25,932 nt of DNA, taken from NCBI GenBank assembly GCA_037439425.1, contig JBBIWA010000076.1, positions 1 to 25,932 of the forward strand, read 5' to 3'. The DNA is from JBBIWA01 sp037439425 (lineage in GTDB: Bacteria > Acidobacteriota > Blastocatellia > RBC074). A model generated the notes under the pieces. That model was not told where the DNA came from. It saw only the letters and a program-made list of their open reading frames with translations, and searched no databases. Position numbers and translations under genes: made by a program. The stretch's first letter is position 1; the number at the start of each line of letters is the position of its first letter. Of the stretch, positions 15,780 through 23,672 are shown piece by piece.

Positions 15780-16561
15780 CAAGCTTGCGACCAGGAGGGC
15801 TTGCCTGAGGTGGGAGGAGTTGATTGGTTACTTTCTTCGGCGCAACCAATGAAGCGATAACCGATGCCGATGACCGTCTCGATGCAGCCGCTGCAGGCGC
15901 CAAGTTTTTTACGCAGACCGCTGATATGCACGTCGAGCGTACGCGCCTCGCCGTAATATGCCAGTCCCCAGACCTGATCAAGCAGCTTCTCGCGCGGGAC
16001 GACCCGGCCCTTGTTGCGGGAGAGGATTTCGAGCAGCGCGAATTCTTTACGGGTGAGTTTGACCGGGCTTCCCTGGCAGATGACGGAGAAGTTGGGGTAA
16101 TCAATCCGCAGCTGCCCATCATCATAAAGCGCTGGCTCGTTGGCATCATAACCTGAGCGCCGCAGCGCCGCGCGCACCCGCGCTATCAGCTCGCGCATGC
16201 TGAAGGGTTTGGTAATGTAATCATCCGCTCCCAGTTCCAGCCCTCGCACTTTGTCGCTTTCGTCGCTGCGCGCCGTGAGCATAATGATCGGCGTCCGTGC
16301 AGTCATCTCTTCGGCGCGCAACCGGCGGCACAGCTCGAAGCCGCTCATCCCAGGCAGATTGAGATCGAGAATAATCAGGTCTGGCGCATGATTGCCCGCC
16401 TCATCCTTGGGCCGCATCTGAGTGCGACCAAGCGCTGCCGTCAAAGCTTCCTCTCCGCTGAACGCCACCCGAGTAGTGAAAGCCCCTTCGCGCTCCAGAT
16501 TGTAGCGAATACTTTCAGCAATATCAGGATCGTCTTCGATGATGAGGATCTGCGGTTTCAT
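15779..16561 (-). CDS. phoB: Phosphate-regulon response regulator PhoB
   Basis: 260 residues. The receiver domain (about 4-125) has the acidic pocket E9-D10-D11, phospho-acceptor D66 (LIILDLNLPGMSG), T96 and K118 (YITKPF). An insertion of about ten residues (RTQMRPKDEAGNHAP, about 46-60) lengthens the loop before D66 relative to typical PhoB. The OmpR/PhoB winged-helix domain occupies about 142-243 (LTRKEFALLEILSRNKGRVV, ARTLDVHISGLRKKLG, IGIGYRF). It is predicted to bind the direct-repeat Pho box upstream of pstS. It starts 63 bp after phoU; that gap carries degenerate GACTCC-like repeats and no strong Shine-Dalgarno. Confidence 0.9.
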   Translation of the reverse strand: MKPQILIIEDDPDIAESIRYNLEREGAFTTRVAFSGEEALTAALGRTQMRPKDEAGNHAPDLIILDLNLPGMSGFELCRRLRAEEMTARTPIIMLTARSDESDKVRGLELGADDYITKPFSMRELIARVRAALRRSGYDANEPALYDDGQLRIDYPNFSVICQGSPVKLTRKEFALLEILSRNKGRVVPREKLLDQVWGLAYYGEARTLDVHISGLRKKLGACSGCIETVIGIGYRFIGCAEESNQSTPPTSGKPSWSQA

Positions 16562-16624
16562 AGACTGCCAAGTCGAAAGTCCGGAGTCGAGAACCAGGAG
16601 TCCAGTTTTGGGTTGTGCTCCTGA
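16562..16624 (-). repeat. Degenerate short repeats between phoU and phoB
   Basis: On the minus strand the gap reads as variants of GACTCCTGG, CGACTCCGG and CGACTTGG spaced 8-15 bp apart. Similar word-repeats occur in the 13.9-kb and 19.4-kb gaps, so this is probably a small dispersed repeat rather than an operator. Confidence 0.35.
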
Positions 16625-17287
16625 CTACTTTGCTAACTGGCTATGCTTGATCACGCGGGCTTCTTTCATATAAACGATCTGTTCGCAGATGTCGGTCACG
16701 TAATCGCCGATGCGTTCCAGGTGCTTGGCGACCAGCACCAGGCGCGCGGCCCGGCTGGCTGTTTTCGGGTTGTCTGCCATATGATCGAGCAGATCGTGAA
16801 AGACACGGTCATAGAAACGATTTACTTCCTCGTCGCGTCCAATCACCGTGCGCGCAGCATTGGCATCGGAAGCAGCAAAGGCATTCAGCGAAGCGCGCAA
16901 CATTTCGCGTGCCACCTGGCTCATGCTTGCCAGATCAGCCGGAAATCTGATCTCTGGCTCCTGGTTGAGATCCAGCGCCACGCGTGCGATGTTGCAGGCG
17001 TGATCGGCGATGCGTTCCAGAATTGGAGTCAGCTTGACAGCCGTGATTACGAATCGCAGATCGCGCGCCTCGGGGGCTTTCAACGCCAGGATGCGAATGC
17101 AGGTTTGATCTACCTCCAGTTCAAGCGCATCAATCCGGTCATCGTCAGCCAGCACCTGTTGGGCCAGCTCAGAGCTGCGGTCAATCAGCGCGCGCGTCGC
17201 CCGTTCAATGGCGCTTTCGACTTCTCCGCCCATGAGCAGGACCTGATCCCGCAGTTGATTCAATTCTCCTTCAAGCAAACTGTGCAT
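16625..17287 (-). CDS. phoU: Phosphate signalling/transport regulator PhoU
   Basis: 220 residues from the ATG at 17287, selected because AGGAGG lies four to five bases upstream; the frame stays open for 28 further codons, but that stretch overlaps the pstB end. It shows the two tandem three-helix PhoU repeats: the first around ALELEVDQTCIRILALKAPE and DLRFVITAVKLTPILERIAD, the second around RDEEVNRFYDRVFHDLLDHM and LVLVAKHLERIGDYVTDICE. The metal-binding E/DxxxD-type helices (ERIADH, ERIGDY) are present. PhoU connects the Pst complex to PhoR and restrains both when phosphate is plentiful. It lies 43 bp downstream of pstB and ends with TAG, so amber is a genuine stop codon in this genome. Confidence 0.92.
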   Translation of the reverse strand: MHSLLEGELNQLRDQVLLMGGEVESAIERATRALIDRSSELAQQVLADDDRIDALELEVDQTCIRILALKAPEARDLRFVITAVKLTPILERIADHACNIARVALDLNQEPEIRFPADLASMSQVAREMLRASLNAFAASDANAARTVIGRDEEVNRFYDRVFHDLLDHMADNPKTASRAARLVLVAKHLERIGDYVTDICEQIVYMKEARVIKHSQLAK

Positions 17288-17330
17288 CGATTCCTCCTGG
17301 CAATTGTGGCCGGAGGATTTGAGAAGCCCC

Positions 17331-18245
17331 TCATCCAAATCTGCCGGTAATGTAATCCTCCGTCCGCTCATCCTCAGGCGCGGTGAAGATCTTGCCGGTT
17401 TCGTTGAACTCGATCAGTTGACCAAGTAAGAAAAAGGCTGTGTAATCAGAGATCCGCGCTGCCTGTTGCATGTTGTGAGTGACAATGACGATAGTATAAT
17501 ACTGGCGCAGCTTGAGGATCAATTCTTCAATCTTCTGCGTAGCCAGCGGATCGAGCGCTGAAGCTGGTTCGTCCATGAGAATGATCTCCGGGTTAATGGC
17601 TAGCGCGCGCGCGATGCAGAGCCGCTGTTGCTGCCCACCCGAAAGACTCAGCGCCGAAGCGTGCAGCCGGTCTTTGACCTCATCCCAGAGCGCTGCATCC
17701 TTGAGCGCCATCTCCACGCGCGCTTCCAGCTCAGCCTTGCTTTCAGTCAGCCGGTTGATGCGCAGCCCGTAGGCCACGTTCTCAAAGATCGATTTGGGAA
17801 AGGGGTTCGACTTCTGAAAGACCATCCCGACCTTTTGGCGCAGTGCAACCACATCAGTGGCGGGAGCGTAAATATCTTCGCCATCAATCTCAACCAGCCC
17901 TTCAACGCGCGTGTAGGGGATGATGTCGTTCATCCGGTTGAGCGTTCGCAAAAAAGTAGACTTGCCGCAGCCCGACGGACCGATGAAGGCTGTCACGCGC
18001 CGCTCAGGGATCTGAATATTAATCCGATGCAGCGCCTGCAGCTGGCCATAGTAAAAGTTCAGGTCCGAGACCTTGATCTTGGCCTGAAAGAGACTGGGCT
18101 TCTGGAAATCGGCTGCGCGCGATAGACCGACTGCTACTTGTCGCCTCTCGCCCCCCTGACTCGCGACCTGATTGGGGGGCTGCTCTGGCGTCGCTATCGT
18201 GGCTGCTTGCAGTTTTGAAGTTTGCTCGGTCATTGAGGTGTTCAT
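17331..18245 (-). CDS. pstB: Phosphate ABC transporter ATP-binding protein PstB
   Basis: 304 residues from the ATG at 18245; another ATG four codons later (18233) is equally possible, since neither has a clear Shine-Dalgarno. The first 50 residues are a low-complexity extension not typical of PstB. The ATPase then has Walker A GPSGCGKS (89-96), the Q-loop in VGMVFQKSNPFP, signature LSGGQQQR (201-208), Walker B IILMDEPASALDP (DEP at 225-227) and switch His257 (VTHNMQQA). The C-terminal APEDERTEDYITGRFG is the classic PstB tail. It supplies ATP energy to PstC/PstA. It is separated from pstA by the DUF47/Pit pair, so expression from the pstS promoter would have to read through that insertion. 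Confidence 0.95.
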   Translation of the reverse strand: MNTSMTEQTSKLQAATIATPEQPPNQVASQGGERRQVAVGLSRAADFQKPSLFQAKIKVSDLNFYYGQLQALHRINIQIPERRVTAFIGPSGCGKSTFLRTLNRMNDIIPYTRVEGLVEIDGEDIYAPATDVVALRQKVGMVFQKSNPFPKSIFENVAYGLRINRLTESKAELEARVEMALKDAALWDEVKDRLHASALSLSGGQQQRLCIARALAINPEIILMDEPASALDPLATQKIEELILKLRQYYTIVIVTHNMQQAARISDYTAFFLLGQLIEFNETGKIFTAPEDERTEDYITGRFG

Positions 18246-18337
18246 CGCAAGACAGAAATCAGAGCGGGTAAGAAATTTTCTCGCCCTCTGGGGTTGCGGT
18301 AGTCGCGCTGCGCGCTTCAGGATAACTGGCGCAGGGA

Positions 18338-19333
18338 TCAAAATAGTTTTTGTAAGACAAATGCTATCAGATAGGCGATGGCTCCACATACCGGGAAGAT
18401 TAGTACCCAGGCTGCAACAATTCCCTCCACCACTCCCCAACGTACCGCTGAAAATCGCCTCGCTGATCCCACCCCCATTATCGAAGTGTTGATGGTATGA
18501 GTGGTACTGAGAGGGATCCCCAGGCGTGAAGCCACCTCTATCGCCAGGGCAGCTCCCGTTTCAGCGGCGAATCCTTGATGAGGTCTGAGCTTGACCATGC
18601 GGGTACCCATCGTGTGAATAATCCGCCATCCACCGATTGAAGTGCCTATGCCCATAATCACTGAGCAGAGTAGTATCACCCACCACGACACTTCGAATCG
18701 GGGCAAGACACCGCCTAATACTAAAGCCAGGGTGAAAGCCCCAATAAATTTTTGCCAGTCGTTGCTGCCGTGGCTGAAGGCCATAAATGCCGCTGACAAC
18801 ATCTGCAGCTTTCCAAATCGTCTTTGTACTCGGTCCGGGCTGGAGTGCTGGAACAACCACAGAATCGCGACCACGATCACCCATCCCAGGCCAAATCCCA
18901 AGAAGGTAGAGAAGACCAATCCGATCAGGACTTTCTGCCACCCGTCCCACAGCAATACGCTGGTCCCGGCAGTGGCTAAAGACGCGCCAGCCAGACCAGA
19001 AATGAGGGCGTGACTCTCGCTGGTAGGCAACCCAAAACGCCAGGCCAACGTGCTCCAGAAGATGATAGCAATCATCGCCGCTCCGACCGTCATCAGGTTA
19101 ATCGCTTCAGGTCTGACAATGCCCTTGCCAATAGTTGCGGCCACTGCGGTGCCGGACATCGCCCCTAAAAAATTGAGGACCGCAGCAATCAAAACCGCGG
19201 TGGTAGGTTTCAGCACGCGCGTTGAAACCACGGTCGCAATCGCATTCGGAGCATCTGTCCAACCGTTGACAAACTCAGCGCCTAACACCAAAGCTAGTAC
19301 GAGTAATAAGCCAATCGAGTATTCGCCGAACAA
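18338..19333 (-). CDS. pit: PiT-family low-affinity phosphate permease
   Basis: 331 residues. The start is a TTG at 19333 with AGGAG six bases upstream; no ATG fits. It shows the duplicated PiT signatures: NGWTDAPNAIATVVSTRVL near residue 23, FGLPTSESHALISGLAGA in the middle, FSHGSNDWQKFIG near 190, then SIGGWRIIHTMG and IPLSTTHTI. About ten hydrophobic segments place it in the inner membrane. PiT carriers move metal-phosphate or phosphate with protons or sodium. The usual partner gene, a DUF47/PhoU-like protein, lies upstream but carries a stop codon and is separated by about 300 bp of repeat DNA. pstB follows 92 bp downstream. Confidence 0.92.
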   Translation of the reverse strand: MFGEYSIGLLLVLALVLGAEFVNGWTDAPNAIATVVSTRVLKPTTAVLIAAVLNFLGAMSGTAVAATIGKGIVRPEAINLMTVGAAMIAIIFWSTLAWRFGLPTSESHALISGLAGASLATAGTSVLLWDGWQKVLIGLVFSTFLGFGLGWVIVVAILWLFQHSSPDRVQRRFGKLQMLSAAFMAFSHGSNDWQKFIGAFTLALVLGGVLPRFEVSWWVILLCSVIMGIGTSIGGWRIIHTMGTRMVKLRPHQGFAAETGAALAIEVASRLGIPLSTTHTINTSIMGVGSARRFSAVRWGVVEGIVAAWVLIFPVCGAIAYLIAFVLQKLF

Positions 19334-19639
19334 GCTCTCTCCTCTTGAGTCGTCGAGTTATTACAGCGTTTTTCCCATGGGTGTTCAGGTAGCCAACGCC
19401 TCCTGACCTCTGACCATTGAAAACTGACCACTGATTTCAAAGGGGAAGAGCAGCGGCTCAAGCGATGATTTGATCCCTCCCCAGTTGCCAGAGGTCAGTC
19501 GTCAGCCATCAGTCAAACTCACTCGCCTGAACTCGCAATCGAAAACCGTTATCACATAGATGGTGATGAGCGATGAGTAAAGCAGCCGCCCTAGCTCACC
19601 GGTCAGAGGTCAGAGACCCGTTCATCACTCATCACTGTT
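19334..19639. other. Repeat-rich gap between DUF47 and pit
   Basis: About 306 bp with no gene. It is full of variants of GAGGTCAG, CTGACCACTGA and TGATGAGTGATGA words and holds the stem described at 19563-19635. DUF47 and pit are normally closely linked, so this looks like inserted or expanded repeat DNA. Confidence 0.5.
19563..19635 (-). terminator. Inverted repeat just after the DUF47 stop
   Basis: In the minus-strand transcript, GTGATGAGTGATGA (19635-19622) can pair along all 14 positions with TCATCGCTCATCAC (19576-19563), using one G-U pair, around a 45-base loop. It begins four bases past the DUF47 stop. No U-tract follows, so it may act as a processing or rho-dependent signal rather than an intrinsic terminator. 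Confidence 0.4.
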
Positions 19640-20257
19640 CTATGAGTTTTTAAGCACAATGGCTTCGAGCACATTGGCTACATCTTCACACTTATCGATG
19701 CTACGTTCCAGCGTCTCGTACAGCTCTTTCCACTTGAGAAGCCGGATCGGATCCCGCTGCTCAGTGAAGAGCTTCTCGACCGCTTCGTGGTGGCAAGTGT
19801 CGCCTTCATTCTCCAGGCTGTGGATGACAATGCACTCCTGGAGAACGCGCCCGTCACCGCGGTTAAGCAAAGCCACGGCGCGCTCCAGGCTTGAGACGAG
19901 CTACACCAGGGTGTCAGTCAATCGCACCGCATACTCGGTCGGCTGCTCGACCCGATAGAGGACTGTGCGGCGAGCAGCATACTCGATGTAATCCACGATG
20001 TCGTCCAACTCGCTCGCGAGCAGATGAATATCTTCGCGATCAATCGGCGTGATGAAAGTCCGATTAAGACGGCGAATGATCTCATGAGTGATCTCGTCAC
20101 ACTTGTGCTCGACTACCTTAATCTGGTCCGCGTACTCAGCGTGGCGGTCAAAGTCTTCAAAGAGCTTCTTAAGCAGCAGCGCACACTCGGTAGCGTGCGA
20201 TGCCATCCGGTTGAACAGGTCAAAATACTTCTCCTCTCGTGGTAGCAGACGTAACAT
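19640..20257 (-). pseudogene. DUF47 (PhoU-like) gene interrupted by one amber codon
   Basis: The true start is the ATG at 20257, five bases after AGGAGGG. The frame would encode about 205 residues, the normal DUF47 length, but TAG at 19901-19903 splits it into 118 N-terminal codons and 86 C-terminal ones. The frame continues without shift across the stop: LTDTLV, stop, LVSSLERAVALLNRGDGRVL, and the second half retains ENEGDTCHHEA and LERSIDKCEDVANVLE. One C-to-T change from CAG (Gln) would explain it. DUF47 proteins usually partner PiT carriers, and pit follows. It could be a sequencing error, a recent null mutation or a suppressed codon; otherwise the gene is well preserved. Confidence 0.85.
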
Positions 20258-20377
20258 ACGGGCCCTCCTTTGCTCGTTGACTGAGCTTCCACTCAGAAGG
20301 CCGAAAGTATAACCTGCCGGCAGCCAGATGGAAAATCCCGCTGGAGGGATCACTCAATTAACTTCTTGCCCGCTGCC

Positions 20378-21313
20378 TTAGCCCCGCAACCTGCCGCGGT
20401 AGCGCGCGCGAATCACAATCGCTGAGATGTTCAGAATGAAAGTCAGCGCCAGCAAAACCAACGCCGTCGCGTAAAGGTTCGGCAAAGCTGCATTCACATC
20501 GGGCGATTGCGTGGCCAGCACGAAGACGTGATAGCCCAGGTGCATAAACTGATCCGTCGGGTGAGCCGGCAGAAACGGCAAATAGTAAGCCGCGCCAGTA
20601 AACAAAATCGGCGCCACCTCGCCTGCGCCGCGGGAAATGGCCAGGATGGCTCCTGTCAGAATTCCTGGCATCGCCTGTGGCAATACCACACGCGCGATGG
20701 TCTGCCATTTAGTCGCTCCCAGCGCCAGCGATCCTTCGCGATGTTCGACCGGAATCGCTTTGAGCGCTTCTTCCGTAGCGACAATCACCACCGGCAACGT
20801 CAATAAAGCCAGCGTCAGCGAGGCCCAGATGATCGCTGGCTTGCCATAAAACAACGCGCCACCATAAGCCACGCTGTCTATGCTGCGCCCCACCGTTTCG
20901 ATGAAGAACCCTACACCAAACAACCCGAAGACAATCGAGGGCACGCCCGCCAGATTGATTACCGCTGAACGAATCAAGCGCTGAAGCCAGGTATCTGGTC
21001 TCGCATACTCGTGCAGATAGATCGCTGTCGCCACTCCCACCGGGAGGGCTGCTATGGTCATCACCAGGACGAGTAAGACGGTCCCATAAATCGCTGGCCA
21101 GATGCCGCCCGCCAGCCCGCCTTTACTTGGCTCAGTCGTGAGAAACTCCCAGGAGAGCGCGCCCCTGCTGCCCCAGGCAATCTCAATGAGCAGTACGGCC
21201 AGCATCGTCAGAATCGCCAGCACAGCTACGCCCGTGGCAATGGCGAGCGAGATGTCACCAGGATAGTAACGGAAACGAGACGCGTTGCGTGTGAAGGACC
21301 GGGCAGGAGTCAC
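20378..21313 (-). CDS. pstA: Phosphate ABC transporter permease PstA
   Basis: 311 residues from a GTG at 21313 that overlaps the pstC stop as GTGA, with a G-rich Shine-Dalgarno (AGGGGG) upstream; this coupling decides the start. Six hydrophobic segments are visible. The permease EAA loop is EGSLALGATKWQTIARVVLP followed by QAMPGILTGAILAISRGAGE. The segment GGIWPAIYGTVLLVLVMTIA and the YLHEYA motif are typical of PstA. With PstC it forms the transmembrane channel of the high-affinity phosphate transporter. In most genomes pstB follows directly; here a DUF47/Pit pair intervenes, beginning 120 bp downstream. Confidence 0.95.
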   Translation of the reverse strand: MTPARSFTRNASRFRYYPGDISLAIATGVAVLAILTMLAVLLIEIAWGSRGALSWEFLTTEPSKGGLAGGIWPAIYGTVLLVLVMTIAALPVGVATAIYLHEYARPDTWLQRLIRSAVINLAGVPSIVFGLFGVGFFIETVGRSIDSVAYGGALFYGKPAIIWASLTLALLTLPVVIVATEEALKAIPVEHREGSLALGATKWQTIARVVLPQAMPGILTGAILAISRGAGEVAPILFTGAAYYLPFLPAHPTDQFMHLGYHVFVLATQSPDVNAALPNLYATALVLLALTFILNISAIVIRARYRGRLRG

Positions 21314-22296
21314 TGGACTGTCCCCCTCATGCGCGCATTGAGCCGGCCGATGATCCAGGCGCCAATTGAGTTGATCACAAAGGTGATGATGAACAACAGA
21401 GCGCCGATCGCAAACAGCGTGTGATAATGAGGCGAACCGTAAACCACTTCCGCCAGCTCTGCCGCAATCGTCGCTGACATGGTGCGGATTGAATCGCTCA
21501 AACTCCACGAGACGATCGCCGCATTACCAGCCGCCATCAACACAATCATCGTTTCGCCGATAGCGCGACCGAAACCGAGCACGATGCCGGCAAACACTCC
21601 AGGCAGAGCCGCTGGCAAGATGACCCGCAGCAGCGTCTGCGCGCGCGTTGCGCCGAGCGCCAGAGAAGCTTCGCGCAATGTGCGCGGAACTGAGGTCAAT
21701 GTGTCTTCGGCCACTGTATAAATCACAGGAATGATCGCCAGCCCCAACGCGCATCCTGCTACGATCGCGTTCAGCCGCATTTCAAAGCCGAATGCCTGCT
21801 GCATCCACGAAGCCATCACAACCAGCGCAAAAAATCCCAGCACCACTGAAGGAGTAGCCGCCAGCAGTTCGATCAGTGGTTTGATGTATTCCCGCAGACG
21901 GCGCGGCGCATACTCGGTCGTATAGAGCGCTGCCAGCAGTGCCAGCGGCACCGCCACCAGCATCGCTACAATCGTGGCCTTGAGCGTGCCAATCATCAAT
22001 GGAATGAAGCTGTACTTGGGTTTTTCTGAAACTGGCTGCCAGATATAGCCTGGCTCCCCTTGCGGAGTGGTGCCATTCGGAGTGAAGAACTCCCGCAAGT
22101 TGGCCGTCTGTCGCACGCTTTCGCTACTCAGCACTGGCAACGCCTGGCGTCCGATGAAGACGAAGATCAACAGGATTGAGATAATCGCTACCGTCGCTGT
22201 GGCCAGAATCGTCTTCTCGATCAGCCATTCGATAATCCGGCTACGGCGCGCGCTTCGGCGACGCGATGGAGTTACAGTTTCAGCAGATTGAATCAT
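21310..22296 (-). CDS. pstC: Phosphate ABC transporter permease PstC
   Basis: 328 residues from an ATG at 22296. After a basic N-terminus (SRRRSARRSR) come six hydrophobic segments starting at about residue 30. The periplasmic loop FFTPNGTTPQGEPGYIWQPV and the segment FIPLMIGTLKATIVAMLVAV are typical of PstC. The EAA loop reads EASLALGATRAQTLLRVILP followed by FGRAIGETM. It starts 21 bp after the pstS stop, and its own stop overlaps the pstA start by four bases, so pstS-pstC-pstA are one transcript. No strong Shine-Dalgarno precedes it. Confidence 0.95.
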   Translation of the reverse strand: MIQSAETVTPSRRRSARRSRIIEWLIEKTILATATVAIISILLIFVFIGRQALPVLSSESVRQTANLREFFTPNGTTPQGEPGYIWQPVSEKPKYSFIPLMIGTLKATIVAMLVAVPLALLAALYTTEYAPRRLREYIKPLIELLAATPSVVLGFFALVVMASWMQQAFGFEMRLNAIVAGCALGLAIIPVIYTVAEDTLTSVPRTLREASLALGATRAQTLLRVILPAALPGVFAGIVLGFGRAIGETMIVLMAAGNAAIVSWSLSDSIRTMSATIAAELAEVVYGSPHYHTLFAIGALLFIITFVINSIGAWIIGRLNARMRGTVQ

Positions 22297-22317
22297 AGCG
22301 ACGTGGCAAGAGAGGCT

Positions 22318-23217
22318 TCACCGATGGGCAGCCACCGCATTCTTGGAGATCGGGAAATAACCGACATCTTTAACCACCGCCTGTCCGGCCTGACTCGTTA
22401 CCCAATCAACCAATTTCTTGAGCTCGCCGGTCGGTTCCTGCGGCAGATACCAGTAAAGGAAGCGGCTCAGCGGATAAGTGCCATCTTCCACGTGAGTGAG
22501 GTCCGGCGAGATGGCTGGCGATGCAGCGTCTTTCTTGATCGCCAGCACTTTCACATTTTTGGCATAAGCGATGCCGCCATAGCCGATGCCTCGCTCGTCC
22601 TTGCTGACCGCGTTGATGACCGCCGAAGTGCCTTGCAGCGTTTGCGCGTTTGGAGCAAAGTCTCCTTTCTCCAGCACATGCTCCTTGAAGTATTCGTAGG
22701 TGCCGCTATTGTTTTCGCGGCTATAAAGAATGATCTTACCGGGCGTGGCGCCAACTTCTCTCCAGTCGGTGATCTTGCCCGTGAAGATCTCGCGCAGTTG
22801 CGGAATCGAGATCTCTTTCAGCGGATTGGCCTGGTTGACATAGACGCCAAGCCCATCGAGCGCGACTTTGATTTCGACGACTTCTCTGCCGGTTTTCGCT
22901 TTGAACTCGGCCTGCTCCTGTTCCTTCATCGGTCGTGAGGATTGAGCGATGTCAGTCGTGCCATTAAGCAGTGCGGCAATGCCGGTGCCCGATCCACCCC
23001 CGGTTACCTGAAGCACAATGTTGGGGGCGACTTTCTTGTATTCTTCAGCCCAACGCTGCCCAAGCTGCACCATGGTGTCCGAGCCTTTGATGGTGATGGT
23101 ATTGCCAGCTTGACCGGAGGGGCCGCTTGAAGATTGTGGCGCACGCTGAGCGCAGCCTTTCAGCACTATCATCAGGACTATTGCCAGCAAAAGGATGGTT
23201 TGTGTTATACGAGTCAT
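22318..23217 (-). CDS. pstS: Periplasmic phosphate-binding lipoprotein PstS
   Basis: 299 residues from an ATG at 23217 with AAGGG just upstream. The signal peptide ends in LKGC with Cys22, a lipobox with an unusual Lys at -2, so it is probably a lipoprotein. Phosphate-contacting elements are present: the GSDTM loop (about 45-49), GGGSGTGIAAL (about 74-84), SSRPMK, and NNSGTYEYF near residue 170. This is the PBP-like_2 PstS family. It delivers phosphate to PstC/PstA. It is first in the operon, with a four-repeat Pho box about 120-165 bp upstream. Confidence 0.95.
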   Translation of the reverse strand: MTRITQTILLLAIVLMIVLKGCAQRAPQSSSGPSGQAGNTITIKGSDTMVQLGQRWAEEYKKVAPNIVLQVTGGGSGTGIAALLNGTTDIAQSSRPMKEQEQAEFKAKTGREVVEIKVALDGLGVYVNQANPLKEISIPQLREIFTGKITDWREVGATPGKIILYSRENNSGTYEYFKEHVLEKGDFAPNAQTLQGTSAVINAVSKDERGIGYGGIAYAKNVKVLAIKKDAASPAISPDLTHVEDGTYPLSRFLYWYLPQEPTGELKKLVDWVTSQAGQAVVKDVGYFPISKNAVAAHR

Positions 23218-23322
23218 AAAGCCCTTGGTGGGGCGAACTAATAGCTTCGCCTGAGATTAGAAGATTGACCACGACCTCACAGCACCTGGAACTGGTTGGA
23301 GAAAAGATCGTTTCAGGCAGCC

Positions 23323-23383
23323 AACATAGAGGAGGGAGTTTAACTTCATGTTAGGTCTATCTTAAATTCGCGTTAAATCTCTT
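23323..23383 (-). promoter_or_regulatory. Pho box (four 11-bp direct repeats) and -10 of pstS
   Basis: TTAAC, TTAGG, TTAAA and TTAAA start at 23340, 23351, 23362 and 23373 on the plus strand, exactly 11 bp apart, the spacing of PhoB/PhoP-type binding sites. On the minus strand the units read TTTAACGCGAA, TTTAAGATAGA, CCTAACATGAA and GTTAAACTCCC. They are followed by TATGTT (23328-23323), a plausible -10 about ten bases from the last repeat, as in class II Pho promoters. This points to phosphate-starvation control of pstS by PhoB. Confidence 0.72.
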
Positions 23384-23504
23384 TGCTAGGCCAGCTACAG
23401 CTTGCTGATTTACCCTGAAATTCCTATAATGCCGCCACCCTGGATGTTCACCTCACTACTGGTAATTCGTTATCAAGCTTGACAACTGTGAGAGGCATTG
23501 AGCT

Positions 23505-23672
23505 ATGACAGATACCATAACCGATAAGTGCGCCACCCCTGAGAGATCGGTCCTATTTGAATTGCTTGCGCTTCTCCTCTCACCAGGGGGACTTCAAGTA
23601 CCGCTTCCCGATATTGAGGAACTGAAGGAGATTCTGGCACTCAACAAATTGGGGGACGAGGGTGGCACGTAG
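23505..23672 (+). CDS. Possible 55-residue protein divergent from pstS
   Basis: A plus-strand frame opens with ATG at 23505, nine bases after GAGAGG, and ends with TAG at 23672. The peptide (MTDTITDKCATPERSVLFEL, then LALLLSPGGLQVPLPDIEEL and a charged end) has a plausible hydrophobic helix and an acidic amphipathic tail. It lies divergent from pstS across the Pho box. Its last 79 bases overlap, antisense, the end of the radical SAM gene, whose own C-terminal tail there looks low in complexity. I know no homologue. It may be a small membrane-associated Pho-regulon protein or chance. Confidence 0.33.
   Translation: MTDTITDKCATPERSVLFELLALLLSPGGLQVPLPDIEELKEILALNKLGDEGGT

Noticed and set aside
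17288..17371. N-terminal extension of the phoU frame
   Set aside because: It overlaps the pstB end, and the ATG at 17287 has a strong ribosome site.
18246..18440. N-terminal extension of the pstB frame
   Set aside because: It would overlap the pit gene end by about 100 bp and shows no PstB-like sequence.
22288..22938. 216-codon plus-strand frame antisense to pstS
   Set aside because: Shadow of a well-supported pstS gene with all binding motifs.
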